Assembly (NCBI GenBank): GCA_003220195.1
Contig: QHRT01000053.1
Location: 1-20,510, forward strand
Direction of reading: 5' to 3'
DNA from: Candidatus Rokuibacteriota bacterium
GTDB lineage: Bacteria; Methylomirabilota; Methylomirabilia; Rokubacteriales; CSP1-6
Length of the DNA stretch: 20,510 nt
Part shown: positions 7,137-13,485 of the stretch, piece after piece
Position numbering within the stretch: the stretch's first letter is position 1
Layout: the number at the start of each line of letters is the position of its first letter
Made by a program: the position numbers and the translations under genes
Notes under the pieces: model-generated
Told to the model about the DNA's origin: nothing
Databases searched by the model: none
What the model saw: the letters and a program-made list of their open reading frames with translations, nothing else

Positions 7137-7320
7137 ACGGCGACGCAGCCAGCGAAGGAACGCGCGGACGGTGATGCGCGAGAGCGGATCCCGACCGCGG
7201 TTCACGCAGCCGCCCTGGATAATGCGATGAACGGCGCTCGCGTGACGAACGGCCGATGCTTCCGTCGCCGTTCCTGGTTGGCGTTTCATCGTGTCCCCAC
7301 GCGCGGTATCCTTCGCAGCG

Positions 7321-7328
7321 ACTATAAC
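7321..7328. promoter_or_regulatory. Candidate bidirectional -10 between ridA and the amidohydrolase
   Basis: ACTATAAC reads TATAAC (7323-7328) on the plus strand, 41 bases before the amidohydrolase ATG. It reads TATAGT on the minus strand (7326 down to 7321), facing the RidA gene. No strong -35 is seen on either side. GAGGAG at 7358-7363 is the ribosome-binding site of the amidohydrolase. Confidence 0.5.
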
Positions 7329-7369
7329 AGTCCGCGCGATCCGACTCTCTACGCGCGAGGAGTGAAGCC

Positions 7370-8815
7370 ATGCGCACACTGATCCAGGGCGGCTGGGTCG
7401 TCGGTTACGACGGCAAGGGACACGAGTTGATTCCGAACGGCGCGGTCGTGTTCGAGAACGACCGCGTGCTCCACGTCGGCGGGCCGTTCTCCGGCACGGT
7501 CGACCGTCGCATCGACGCGCGCGGCAAGCTCGTGTCGCCGGGGTTCATCAACTGCCACCTGCACGCCGCGACCAACGCGGCGCAGACCGTCTTCATCGAG
7601 ACGCTGAAGCAGGATTACTTCGGCAACAACTTCATCGGCTACGTCGCCCCGCGGCGCGGCGCTCAACCGCCTCGCGTCGGCGATCGCGCGGACGTGGGCG
7701 GCGCGTACGGGCTCTGGTCGGCTTTGCGCGCCGGCGCGACCACGATCCTCGACGTCGGCACCATGCCGGGCGGCGTCGAGGCGTTCACGAACGTGGCGGG
7801 CGAGATGGGCGTGCGCGCGTATCTCGGGCCGGCGTTTCGCTCGGCGGCGTACGTCTTCGAGGGCAGCCGCGTCGTGTGGGACTGGGACGAGAAGCAGGGG
7901 ATGGCGGGGCTCGAGCGCGCGGTGAAGTACGTGAAGGACTACGACGGCGCGTACGACGGCCGCATCCGCGCGATGCTCTACCCCGGTCAGATGGACACCT
8001 GCACCGTCGAGCTGCTCAAGGCCGCGCGCCAGCGCGCCGACGAGCTCGGCGTGCCGATGCAGCTCCACGCCGCCATGAACCAGCGCGAGTTCTACATGAT
8101 CCTCGACCAGCACGGCCAGACCCCGATCGAGCTCTTGCACTCGATCGGATTCCTCGGGCCGAAGACCGGCCTCGGCCATTGCGTGTTCCACAACAACCAC
8201 TCCTGGTGCCACTACGCGTACGGTGACGATCTCGCGCGACTCGCCGACAGCGGCGTCACCGTCGTCCACGCGCCGTACAAGTACGCGAAGATGGGCATTG
8301 CGCTGGAATCCTTCGAGCGGTATCGCGCGCGCGGGATCACGATCGCGATGGGGACGGACACGTACCCGCAAGACGTCGTGCACGAGATGCGCTGGGCCGC
8401 GCTCATGTGCCGCGTGGCCGACGGCAGCTTCCGCGTCGGCCGGCCGCGCGACGTGTTCGACGCGGCGACGCTCGGCGGCGCGCATCACCTCGGCCGGGAC
8501 GACATCGGCCGGCTCGCGCCCGGCGCGAAGGCGGACATCATCGTCGTCGATCTGCTGAAGGTGCACTACGGCGCCGTGCACGATCCGATCAAATCGCTCG
8601 TGGAGCTCGGCAGCGGCAACGACGTCGAGACCGTGATCGTCGACGGACAGACGCTGGTCGAGAACGGCAAGGCGACACGCATGGACGAGGCGGCGCTCCT
8701 GAACGCGGTGCAGGCGGAAGGCGAACGGCTCTGGCACGCCGTCCCGGAGTGGCACTGGAGCGGCAAGCCGATCGACGAGGTCGTGCCGCCCAGCTACCCG
8801 ATACGGATCAAATAG
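7370..8815 (+). CDS. Metal-dependent amidohydrolase (chlorohydrolase/deaminase-like, TrzN/AtzA-type superfamily)
   Basis: This 481-residue protein has the composite amidohydrolase architecture: a small beta-sandwich formed by both ends and a central (beta/alpha)8 barrel. The metal ligands are visible as H63-x-H65 ('GFINCHLHAATN'), H233 ('MQLHAAMNQREF'), H270 ('GLGHCVFHNN') and D330 ('AMGTDTYPQD'). This set, with no bridging carboxylated lysine, is typical of the mononuclear subgroup that includes cytosine/guanine deaminases, S-adenosylhomocysteine deaminase, and s-triazine hydrolases TrzN and AtzA. The C-terminal 'RLAPGAKADIIVVDLLKVHY' is the usual sandwich return. The likely reaction is hydrolytic deamination or removal of another leaving group from a ring, or hydrolysis of a cyclic amide; the substrate is unknown. 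It has a good Shine-Dalgarno (GAGGAG), its own promoter-like site, and a strong hairpin after the stop. Confidence 0.9.
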   Translation: MRTLIQGGWVVGYDGKGHELIPNGAVVFENDRVLHVGGPFSGTVDRRIDARGKLVSPGFINCHLHAATNAAQTVFIETLKQDYFGNNFIGYVAPRRGAQPPRVGDRADVGGAYGLWSALRAGATTILDVGTMPGGVEAFTNVAGEMGVRAYLGPAFRSAAYVFEGSRVVWDWDEKQGMAGLERAVKYVKDYDGAYDGRIRAMLYPGQMDTCTVELLKAARQRADELGVPMQLHAAMNQREFYMILDQHGQTPIELLHSIGFLGPKTGLGHCVFHNNHSWCHYAYGDDLARLADSGVTVVHAPYKYAKMGIALESFERYRARGITIAMGTDTYPQDVVHEMRWAALMCRVADGSFRVGRPRDVFDAATLGGAHHLGRDDIGRLAPGAKADIIVVDLLKVHYGAVHDPIKSLVELGSGNDVETVIVDGQTLVENGKATRMDEAALLNAVQAEGERLWHAVPEWHWSGKPIDEVVPPSYPIRIK

Positions 8816-8817
8816 AT

Positions 8818-8839
8818 GGGGGGCCTCGAAGGGCCCCCC
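8818..8839 (+). terminator. Perfect GC hairpin directly after the amidohydrolase
   Basis: GGGGGGCC (8818-8825) pairs perfectly with GGCCCCCC (8832-8839) around a six-base loop, starting three bases after the stop codon. There is no U-tract, so it may terminate weakly or protect the 3' end. Confidence 0.6.
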
Positions 8840-8860
8840 AAGCCCCCCGACGCTCGGACA

Positions 8861-8881
8861 CGCCCCGGCACAGCCGGGGCG
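8861..8881 (-). terminator. Perfect 9-bp hairpin between convergent genes
   Basis: CGCCCCGGC (8861-8869) pairs with GCCGGGGCG (8873-8881) around the triloop ACA. It lies 27 bases beyond the stop of the minus-strand dioxygenase gene and after the plus-strand hairpin at 8818, so it could end transcripts from either side. It lacks a U-tract. Confidence 0.5.
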
Positions 8882-8907
8882 CGCCTCGAACCACGTGGGC
8901 GGCGGCG

Positions 8908-9444
8908 TCAGGGAATCTTCGGGACGGGCGCGCGGTCCGGCTGCACGGAGCCGCACGCGCGACACGTGCGGAGCTCGACGCTGCCGTCGAATCCGTCGAT
9001 CGCGGCCTTGAGCTCTCCCTCGATGTCCGCGACGTGCATCGTCACCTCGTGAATTCGCGCGTCGCAGCGCTCGCAGTACCAGACGAGCGACTCCGTTTGC
9101 TCCGGCGAGCGCTTGACTTCCACGACGAGACCCCACGTGTCCGCCGGGCGGTGCGGCGAGTGCGGCGTCAGCGCGGGCATCAGCATCATCTCGCCCTCTC
9201 GAATGATCTGGTCGCGACGGCGCCCGTCCTCGCCGATGTACTCGAGCACCATGTCGCCGCGCAGCATGTAGAAGATCTCGTCGGACGGGTCGATGTGGAA
9301 GTCGCGCCTGGCGTTCGGACCGCGAATGATCATCGCGGTGAACTGCGAGTCCTCCCAGATCACCTTGTTCCCGACCGGCGGCTCGAACGCCTGGCGGTTC
9401 TCGCCGATCCACTTCCAGAGGTCGAAGGACATGAGAGGCTTCAT
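8908..9444 (-). CDS. nbaC: 3-hydroxyanthranilate 3,4-dioxygenase
   Basis: The 178-residue protein is a cupin-fold extradiol dioxygenase that opens the ring of 3-hydroxyanthranilate to 2-amino-3-carboxymuconate semialdehyde, a step of tryptophan/kynurenine and 2-nitrobenzoate breakdown and of quinolinate formation. The catalytic iron ligands align with the bacterial enzyme as H50, E56 ('FHIDPSDEIFYML') and H95 ('LTPHSPHRP'). The substrate-carboxylate arginines R46 and R99 and the acid E109 are also in place. Two CxxC pairs, C124/C127 and C161/C164, form the rubredoxin-like second iron site of the bacterial group. Length is normal. The start ATG 9444 has a GAGGG ribosome-binding site. It faces away from the esterase at 9514 and shares a bidirectional -10 with it. 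No kynureninase or kynurenine formamidase is present in the window. Confidence 0.95.
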   Translation of the reverse strand: MKPLMSFDLWKWIGENRQAFEPPVGNKVIWEDSQFTAMIIRGPNARRDFHIDPSDEIFYMLRGDMVLEYIGEDGRRRDQIIREGEMMLMPALTPHSPHRPADTWGLVVEVKRSPEQTESLVWYCERCDARIHEVTMHVADIEGELKAAIDGFDGSVELRTCRACGSVQPDRAPVPKIP

Positions 9445-9473
9445 CGGGCCCTCCCTCGCGCGGACTGCCGAGG

Positions 9474-9481
9474 AGTATATT
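9474..9481. promoter_or_regulatory. Candidate bidirectional -10 (AGTATATT) between divergent genes
   Basis: The eight bases AGTATATT give TATATT on the plus strand (9476-9481), 32 bases before ATG 9514. They give TATACT on the minus strand (9479 down to 9474), 29 bases before ATG 9444. Both genes then have a Shine-Dalgarno. The overlap means the two divergent genes could share one RNA-polymerase melting site. Confidence 0.6.
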
Positions 9482-9513
9482 CGTCGACATCCTCGTCGGG
9501 GAAGGAGAGCGCC

Positions 9514-10429
9514 ATGGCCCTCGATCCTCAAGTCCGCGCCGTGATCGACATGGTCGTCAAGTCCGGGCGTCCGGCCTACCACACGCTATCGCCGAAGGAG
9601 GCCCGGCAGCTCTTCCGCGAGACGCGTCCGGCGGCGACGCCCACGCCGCCCGCGATCGGCCGCGTGCAGGATCTCGTGGCGGACACGGACGCCGGCGCAG
9701 TTCCGGTGCGGATCTACCGGCCATCTTCCGTTCCGGATGCCACGGCGTTACCGGTCTTCGTCTTCTACCACGGCGGCGGCTGGGTCATCGGCGATCTCGA
9801 GACCCATGACGTGCAATGCCGTCAGGTGACGGCCGAAGCCGGCATCAGCGTGGTGGCGATCGACTATCGGCTGGCGCCCGAGCACAAGTTCCCCGCCGCC
9901 GTGGACGACGCGTGGGCCGCGACGCGCTGGGTCGTCGCGAACGCCGCAAAGCTCGGCGTCGATCCGAGCCGGCTCGCCGTCGGGGGCGACAGCGCCGGCG
10001 GCAACCTGGCGGCGGTCGTCGCGCTGATGGCGCGCGATCACGGCGCGCCGGTGATCAAGCTGCAAGTGCTCGTCTACCCGGTCACCGACGTCGCGGCGGA
10101 ATCGCGCTCGTACAGCGACTTCGCGGACGGATACATGCTGACGCGCGACTCTGAAGACCGGCGACGACGCGTCGGACTGGCGCGTGTCACCGTTGCGCGC
10201 GGCGTCGCACCGTGGCGTAGCGCCGGCGCTCGTCGTCACGGCGGGCTTCGATCCGCTTCGCGACGAGGGCGCGGCCTACGCCGAGCGACTCCGCGAGGCC
10301 GGCGTCACCGTCGATTACGTGTGCTACGGCGGGATGGTCCACGGATTCATGCCCATGGGCCGGCTCATCGAGACCGGCAACCGCGGCCTCGCGCACGTCG
10401 CGGCGTCGTTGCGCGACGCGCTCGGCTGA
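9514..10429 (+). pseudogene. HSL-family alpha/beta hydrolase (lipase/esterase) broken by a frameshifting deletion
   Basis: The first 213 residues are a good hormone-sensitive-lipase-type esterase. The oxyanion hole is HGGGW at residues 86-90, 'VVAIDYRLAPEHKFPAAVDD' follows at about 113-132, and the nucleophile is G-D-S160-A-G-G. At about 10150, after 'DGYMLTRDS', the frame changes. The rest of the family sequence continues in another frame from about 10151 to the TGA at 10427-10429 ('GVAPALVVTAGFDPLRDEGA' with the catalytic Asp, then 'MVHGFMP' with the catalytic His). Relatives have about ten residues at the joint (a 'MRWFW..YL' segment) that are missing here. A deletion of about 29 bases (length 2 modulo 3) would explain both the loss and the shift. 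As written, the reading frame splits the catalytic triad, so the product should be inactive unless this is a sequencing or assembly error. The Shine-Dalgarno is GGAGA at 9504-9508. Confidence 0.82.
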
Positions 10430-10450
10430 GTTCGCGGAGAGTGACGCCGG

Positions 10451-10888
10451 CTACTTCTTCGCCGCCAGCGCGTCGCGAATTCCGCGCAGCGCCAGCGCGT
10501 AGCCCGCGATGCCGAACCCGGCCACGACGCTCTGGCTCACCGCGGCGGTCTGTGAGGCGGGGCCCCGGCGAATGGGATTCGAGATGTGGACCTCGGTGGT
10601 CGGGAACTTGACCTGCGAGATGGCTGCGACGAGCGCCGGATAGCCGGTGCCGAATGCCGCCGGGTTGAAGATCGCCGCATCGAAGCCCTCATCGTTGGCC
10701 GCGTAGAGCTTGTTGACGATCTCGCCCTCGATGTTCGAGTGGAAGATCTCGACCTCGACGCCGAGCTCCTTGGCATAGCCGCGAATCGTCTCGTCGTACT
10801 GGGGCAGCGTCATCGGGCCGAAGATGTCGAGCTGGACCTTGCCGCGCATGTTCATGCCGGCGCCGTGGATCACGAGGATTCTGGCCAT
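10451..10888 (-). CDS. Type II dehydroquinase (AroQ) fold protein with degenerate active site
   Basis: The 145-residue protein aligns without gaps over most of its length to type II 3-dehydroquinate dehydratase: 'ARILVIHGAGMNMRGKVQL', 'EVEIFHSNIEGEIVNKLY', 'AAIFNPAAFGTGYPAL', 'TEVHISNPIRRG' and 'VVAGFGIAGYALALRG'. N75, H101 and R108 (M. tuberculosis numbering) are retained. The catalytic Tyr24 equivalent is Phe23, Arg19 is Val18, His81 is Thr81 and Arg112 is Ser112. In known dehydroquinases, Tyr24 and Arg19 on the mobile lid are essential. The enzyme is therefore unlikely to perform the shikimate step; it may act on another substrate or be a pseudoenzyme. The context is catabolic, with no other aromatic amino acid synthesis gene. 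A GGAG ribosome-binding site precedes ATG 10888, with a possible promoter 100 bases upstream. It converges on the broken esterase with a 21-base gap. Confidence 0.85.
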   Translation of the reverse strand: MARILVIHGAGMNMRGKVQLDIFGPMTLPQYDETIRGYAKELGVEVEIFHSNIEGEIVNKLYAANDEGFDAAIFNPAAFGTGYPALVAAISQVKFPTTEVHISNPIRRGPASQTAAVSQSVVAGFGIAGYALALRGIRDALAAKK

Positions 10889-10988
10889 CTCACGCTCCGT
10901 CGGGGTGGAGAAAGAGCCCGCGGGGCGACGAGGTCCGCGAAGGCGCCCGCCGCCCGATCGATTGCGCGTTTGAGCTCATGACGACCCG

Positions 10989-10994
10989 ACTATA
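10989..10994 (-). promoter_or_regulatory. Candidate -10 (TATAGT) for the AroQ-like gene
   Basis: On the minus strand TATAGT is read from 10994 to 10989, giving a leader of about 95 bases before ATG 10888. No -35 is obvious. It is the only consensus-like site in the 183-base gap facing left. Confidence 0.4.
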
Positions 10995-11058
10995 GCAAAC
11001 GGTTCGCTCCGCCGGTCCGCGGCTCGATGGTCAGGTGCGCCCTGGGACTCGGACGATG

Positions 11059-11064
11059 TATAGT
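11059..11064 (+). promoter_or_regulatory. Candidate -10 (TATAGT) for the toxin-antitoxin operon
   Basis: TATAGT ends 7 bases before ATG 11072, so the expected transcription start falls at or next to the start codon. There is no Shine-Dalgarno. This implies a leaderless mRNA for the antitoxin. Confidence 0.55.
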
Positions 11065-11071
11065 GCGATGT

Positions 11072-11350
11072 ATGGCCGATCGGATGATCCGAAAGCAGGT
11101 GTATCTCGAAGCTCGTCAGGATCGCCTTCTCAAGGCGCGTGCCCGACAGCTCGGAGTCACGGAGGCCGAGCTCATCCGGCAAAGCCTCCAGCAGACACTC
11201 GATGCTCCGGCGATTCCGGCGCGACCAAGCGCGGAAGCATGGGCGGCATTCATGCGCTCCGTGCAACGTCGAAGGCGGATGAAGGTACCGCAGAAATCGC
11301 GCACCTGGACGCGCGACGAGCTCTATGACCGGCCGCGCGCTTTTCGATAG
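11072..11350 (+). CDS. Ribbon-helix-helix (CopG-type) antitoxin
   Basis: The 92-residue protein starts 'MADRMIRKQVYLEARQDRLL', a beta strand plus helix typical of ribbon-helix-helix DNA-binding antitoxins, followed by 'ARQLGVTEAELIRQSLQQTL' as helix two. The basic middle ('RSVQRRRRMK') and C-terminus 'WTRDELYDRPRAF' would wrap the toxin. In this class, the N-terminus dimerises and binds the operon promoter, and the C-terminus neutralises the partner nuclease. ATG 11072 is chosen because it begins the RHH strand and lies at the predicted transcription start. The gene overlaps the PIN toxin by 26 bases, indicating tight translational coupling. No named antitoxin family is certain beyond the RHH fold. 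Confidence 0.83.
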   Translation: MADRMIRKQVYLEARQDRLLKARARQLGVTEAELIRQSLQQTLDAPAIPARPSAEAWAAFMRSVQRRRRMKVPQKSRTWTRDELYDRPRAFR

Positions 11351-11780
11351 CAATATTCTCGTCTACACGCTCGACGCTGGAGCGGCCGTCAAGCAGACGC
11401 GCTCCGCTGAAGTTCTCGACGGCTTCGTGCACACCGGCCGGGGCGTCCTCTCCACCCAGGTCCTCGGTGAGTTCTTTCGCGTCGTGACGCAGAAGCTCAC
11501 CAACCCGCTGACTCCGGTCGAGGCGTACATCGAGATGGAGCGCCTGGTGGCCGCGTGGCTCGTGCTTCCAGTCACAGCGGTCGTTGTGGTCGAAGCCGCC
11601 CGGGGTGTGCGTGACCACGGCCTGTCGTACTGGGACAGTCAGCTCTGGGCGACCGCGCGCCTGAATCAGGTCGAGACGATCGTGACCGAAGATTTCCAGG
11701 ACGGCCGCGTGCTCGAGGGTGTCCGGTTCGTGAATCCATACTCGCCGTCGTTCGACCTGGCCGCGCTGATCGGTGAGTGA
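11325..11780 (+). CDS. vapC: PIN-domain ribonuclease toxin (VapC-type)
   Basis: The 151-residue protein is a full PIN domain. The four acidic residues that bind Mg2+/Mn2+ are visible: D8 ('ALFDSNILVYTLD'), E49 ('TQVLGEFFRVV'), D104 ('GLSYWDSQLWATA') and D123 ('TIVTEDFQDG'). VapC toxins cleave tRNA or rRNA and are held inactive by the upstream antitoxin. The ATG at 11325 lies 26 bases inside the antitoxin gene, which is typical of coupled toxin-antitoxin operons. All catalytic residues are present, so the toxin is likely functional. The gene ends three bases from the stop of the opposing monooxygenase gene. Confidence 0.92.
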   Translation: MTGRALFDSNILVYTLDAGAAVKQTRSAEVLDGFVHTGRGVLSTQVLGEFFRVVTQKLTNPLTPVEAYIEMERLVAAWLVLPVTAVVVVEAARGVRDHGLSYWDSQLWATARLNQVETIVTEDFQDGRVLEGVRFVNPYSPSFDLAALIGE

Positions 11781-11783
11781 CTC

Positions 11784-13037
11784 TCAGGCTCCGCCAGGCG
11801 CAACGGCCGGCGTCCGCACGTGCTCGGGTCGAATGCCGAGGCCGACGAGACGAGCCGGGATCCGCCGCAAGACGGGAAAGAGGGTGAACAATCGGATTGC
11901 CAGCGGCGGCTTCACCGGTCGGACGGTATCCCCCAGCACCCGCGCGATGACGCGCCGCTGAAGCGCGACCTGGAGCCACTGGGTCACGCGCGTCGGCAGC
12001 TCGCGTCGCGTCTGGATGCGGCGCAGGTGATCGATGGTCATCTGTCGCTCGCCGAGCGGCCCGGCCAGGATGTTCGCGGCCGCGACCGCGTCCTGGATCG
12101 CGAGGTTGATCCCGACCCCGCCGATCGGCGACATCGCGTGGGCCGCGTCGCCGATGCACACGAGCCCGGGGCGGTACCATCGTTCCAGCCGATCGACGCG
12201 TACCGTGAGAAGCTTCACGTCGTCCCAGCTCCGGATTTCTCCGACGCGCTCGCGCGCGTACGGCGCGAGACGGGCCACGCTTTCGCGGAACGACTCGAGG
12301 CCGCGCCGCTGCAGCTCCTCGAGCGTACCCTTCGAGATGACGTAGCCGCACTGCCAGTAGTCGCCGCGATTGATGCTGACGAAGATCCGTCCGGTGTCGA
12401 ACCGGCCCATGATCTGATCCGGATCGCCGGGTGAGCGCGACAGCCGGAACCAGAGGACGTCCATCGGCGCGCCGAGGTCCCTCACCGGCAACTTCGCGAT
12501 CGTCCTGACGATGGAGTGCCGGCCGTCGGCGCCGACAATGAGATCTGCGCGAATCTCGGTTGGCCCGTCCGGCGTCGAGACACGGACGCCGACGATGCGT
12601 CCGCCCTCCTCGATCAGGTCGGTGACGTCGGCGCGCATGCGAAGTTCGAATGCCGGGAAGCGCCGGGCCTCCTCGGCGAGGAAATCGAGAAAGTCCCACT
12701 GCGGCATCATCGCGATGAAGCGGCAGCGCGTCGGTACATGACCGAAGTCCGCGAGCTGGACCCGGACGTCGCCAATCTGACCGCCGAGCGTGCGTACTTC
12801 CTGGTGTGGCAGGCGCAGCAGCCCGTCCAGCAATCCGAGCTCGTGCATGACCTCGAGCGTCGACGGGTGGATCGTGTCGCCGCGGAAATCCCGGAGGAAG
12901 TCGGCGTGCTTTTCGAGCACGAGCACCGGAATGCCGGCGCGCGCGAGCAGCAGTCCCAGCATCATCCCGGCCGGCCCGCCGCCGGCGATACAGCAGCGCG
13001 TCGAGATCGGATTCAGGTCCCGCTCCTCATGATTCAT
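11784..13037 (-). CDS. Class A FAD-dependent monooxygenase (aromatic hydroxylase family)
   Basis: The 417-residue protein has the three signatures of single-component flavin hydroxylases. The dinucleotide motif G19-x-G21-x-x-G24 is in 'CCIAGGGPAGMMLGLLLARA'. The DG motif follows 'ADLIVGADGRHSIVR' (near residue 180). The GD motif begins at G296-D297 ('GDAAHAMSPIGGVGINLAIQ'). These bind FAD and NAD(P)H in the p-hydroxybenzoate-hydroxylase fold (FAD_binding_3). The likely reaction is O2- and NAD(P)H-dependent hydroxylation of an aromatic or related substrate, feeding ring cleavage; the substrate is unknown. Its start codon overlaps the TGA of the upstream mini-SARP gene (ATGA), and the AGGAGG immediately before the ATG lies inside that gene. 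Translation is therefore probably coupled. It converges with the PIN toxin gene. Confidence 0.9.
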   Translation of the reverse strand: MNHEERDLNPISTRCCIAGGGPAGMMLGLLLARAGIPVLVLEKHADFLRDFRGDTIHPSTLEVMHELGLLDGLLRLPHQEVRTLGGQIGDVRVQLADFGHVPTRCRFIAMMPQWDFLDFLAEEARRFPAFELRMRADVTDLIEEGGRIVGVRVSTPDGPTEIRADLIVGADGRHSIVRTIAKLPVRDLGAPMDVLWFRLSRSPGDPDQIMGRFDTGRIFVSINRGDYWQCGYVISKGTLEELQRRGLESFRESVARLAPYARERVGEIRSWDDVKLLTVRVDRLERWYRPGLVCIGDAAHAMSPIGGVGINLAIQDAVAAANILAGPLGERQMTIDHLRRIQTRRELPTRVTQWLQVALQRRVIARVLGDTVRPVKPPLAIRLFTLFPVLRRIPARLVGLGIRPEHVRTPAVAPGGA

Positions 13038-13375
13038 CCTCCTCTGTGAAGCGACGGGTGCTCGAGTCCCATTTCCCGGCGAAGCTTCGCGGCCGTCTCG
13101 CGGTCGAGCGCGACCGTATCGCCCTCGAGGACCAGAGCGGGAGACACATCGGCGAGCGCCCGGCGGATCGCGAAGACGGCCTGGCGGAGCCGCGCCCGAC
13201 CGTCCCGCCGCGGCATCTCGCCCCACAGCAACGCCGCGAGCTTGTCCCGAGGATGAGTTACGCCGGCCAGAAAAGCGAGAAGGCCCTGCGACTTTCGCGT
13301 GGGCAGGATCAGCGGGAGCCCTGAGTCCAGGCGACCCGAGAAGCCGCCGAGCAGCGTCAGGGTCAGCCGCGCCAT
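13034..13375 (-). CDS. Short SARP/BTAD-type winged-helix DNA-binding protein (lacks the activation and sensory parts)
   Basis: The 113 residues match only the N-terminal OmpR-like winged-helix domain of SARP/BTAD regulators: 'MARLTLTLLGGFSGRLDSG', 'PTRKSQGLLAFLAGVTHPRD', 'KLAALLWGEM' and 'ARLRQAVFAIRRALADVSPA', then 'LVLEGDTVALDRETA'. Family proteins normally continue with a bacterial transcriptional activation domain (total about 250-270 residues) and often ATPase/TPR parts (600-1000). Here the protein stops about 20 residues after the DNA-binding domain. It may be a truncated relic. Against simple decay, its stop codon overlaps the start of the monooxygenase gene (ATGA), and that gene's ribosome-binding site lies inside it, so translation through this gene seems to matter. 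A tandem heptad resembling a SARP operator lies 18 bases upstream of its start. Confidence 0.68.
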   Translation of the reverse strand: MARLTLTLLGGFSGRLDSGLPLILPTRKSQGLLAFLAGVTHPRDKLAALLWGEMPRRDGRARLRQAVFAIRRALADVSPALVLEGDTVALDRETAAKLRREMGLEHPSLHRGG

Positions 13376-13392
13376 GGTGGTTCGACATTGCC

Positions 13393-13423
13393 ATGAACGT
13401 TTTTTGAACGCGAGTCGGATAGT
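13393..13423 (+). promoter_or_regulatory. Candidate SARP-type operator (7-4-7 heptads) plus -10
   Basis: ATGAACG (13393-13399) and TTGAACG (13404-13410) are tandem heptads separated by TTTT, an 11-base or one-helical-turn period. Seven bases further lies GATAGT (13418-13423), a -10-like hexamer 62 bases before the intradiol dioxygenase start. SARP regulators are known to bind tandem heptads with 11-base period placed about 8 bases upstream of the -10. A SARP DNA-binding domain is encoded divergently next door. Confidence 0.55.
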
Positions 13424-13485
13424 CTCTACGGCGTCGGGCGGAGCACTGCCGACGTATTCGCGAAATTCTCGGGGTTGGAGGGAGA

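Noticed and set aside
7044..7382. Plus-strand frames (7044-7382 and 6994-7230) in the RidA/amidohydrolase gap
   Set aside because: They have no family match, overlap the RidA 5' end and the promoter region, and no ribosome-binding site was found.
7640..7720. Suspected local frameshift in the amidohydrolase around 'RRGAQPPRVGDRADVGG'
   Set aside because: The segment is unusual, but both flanks stay in the same frame, spacing to later metal ligands is normal, and other frames do not give a better family match.
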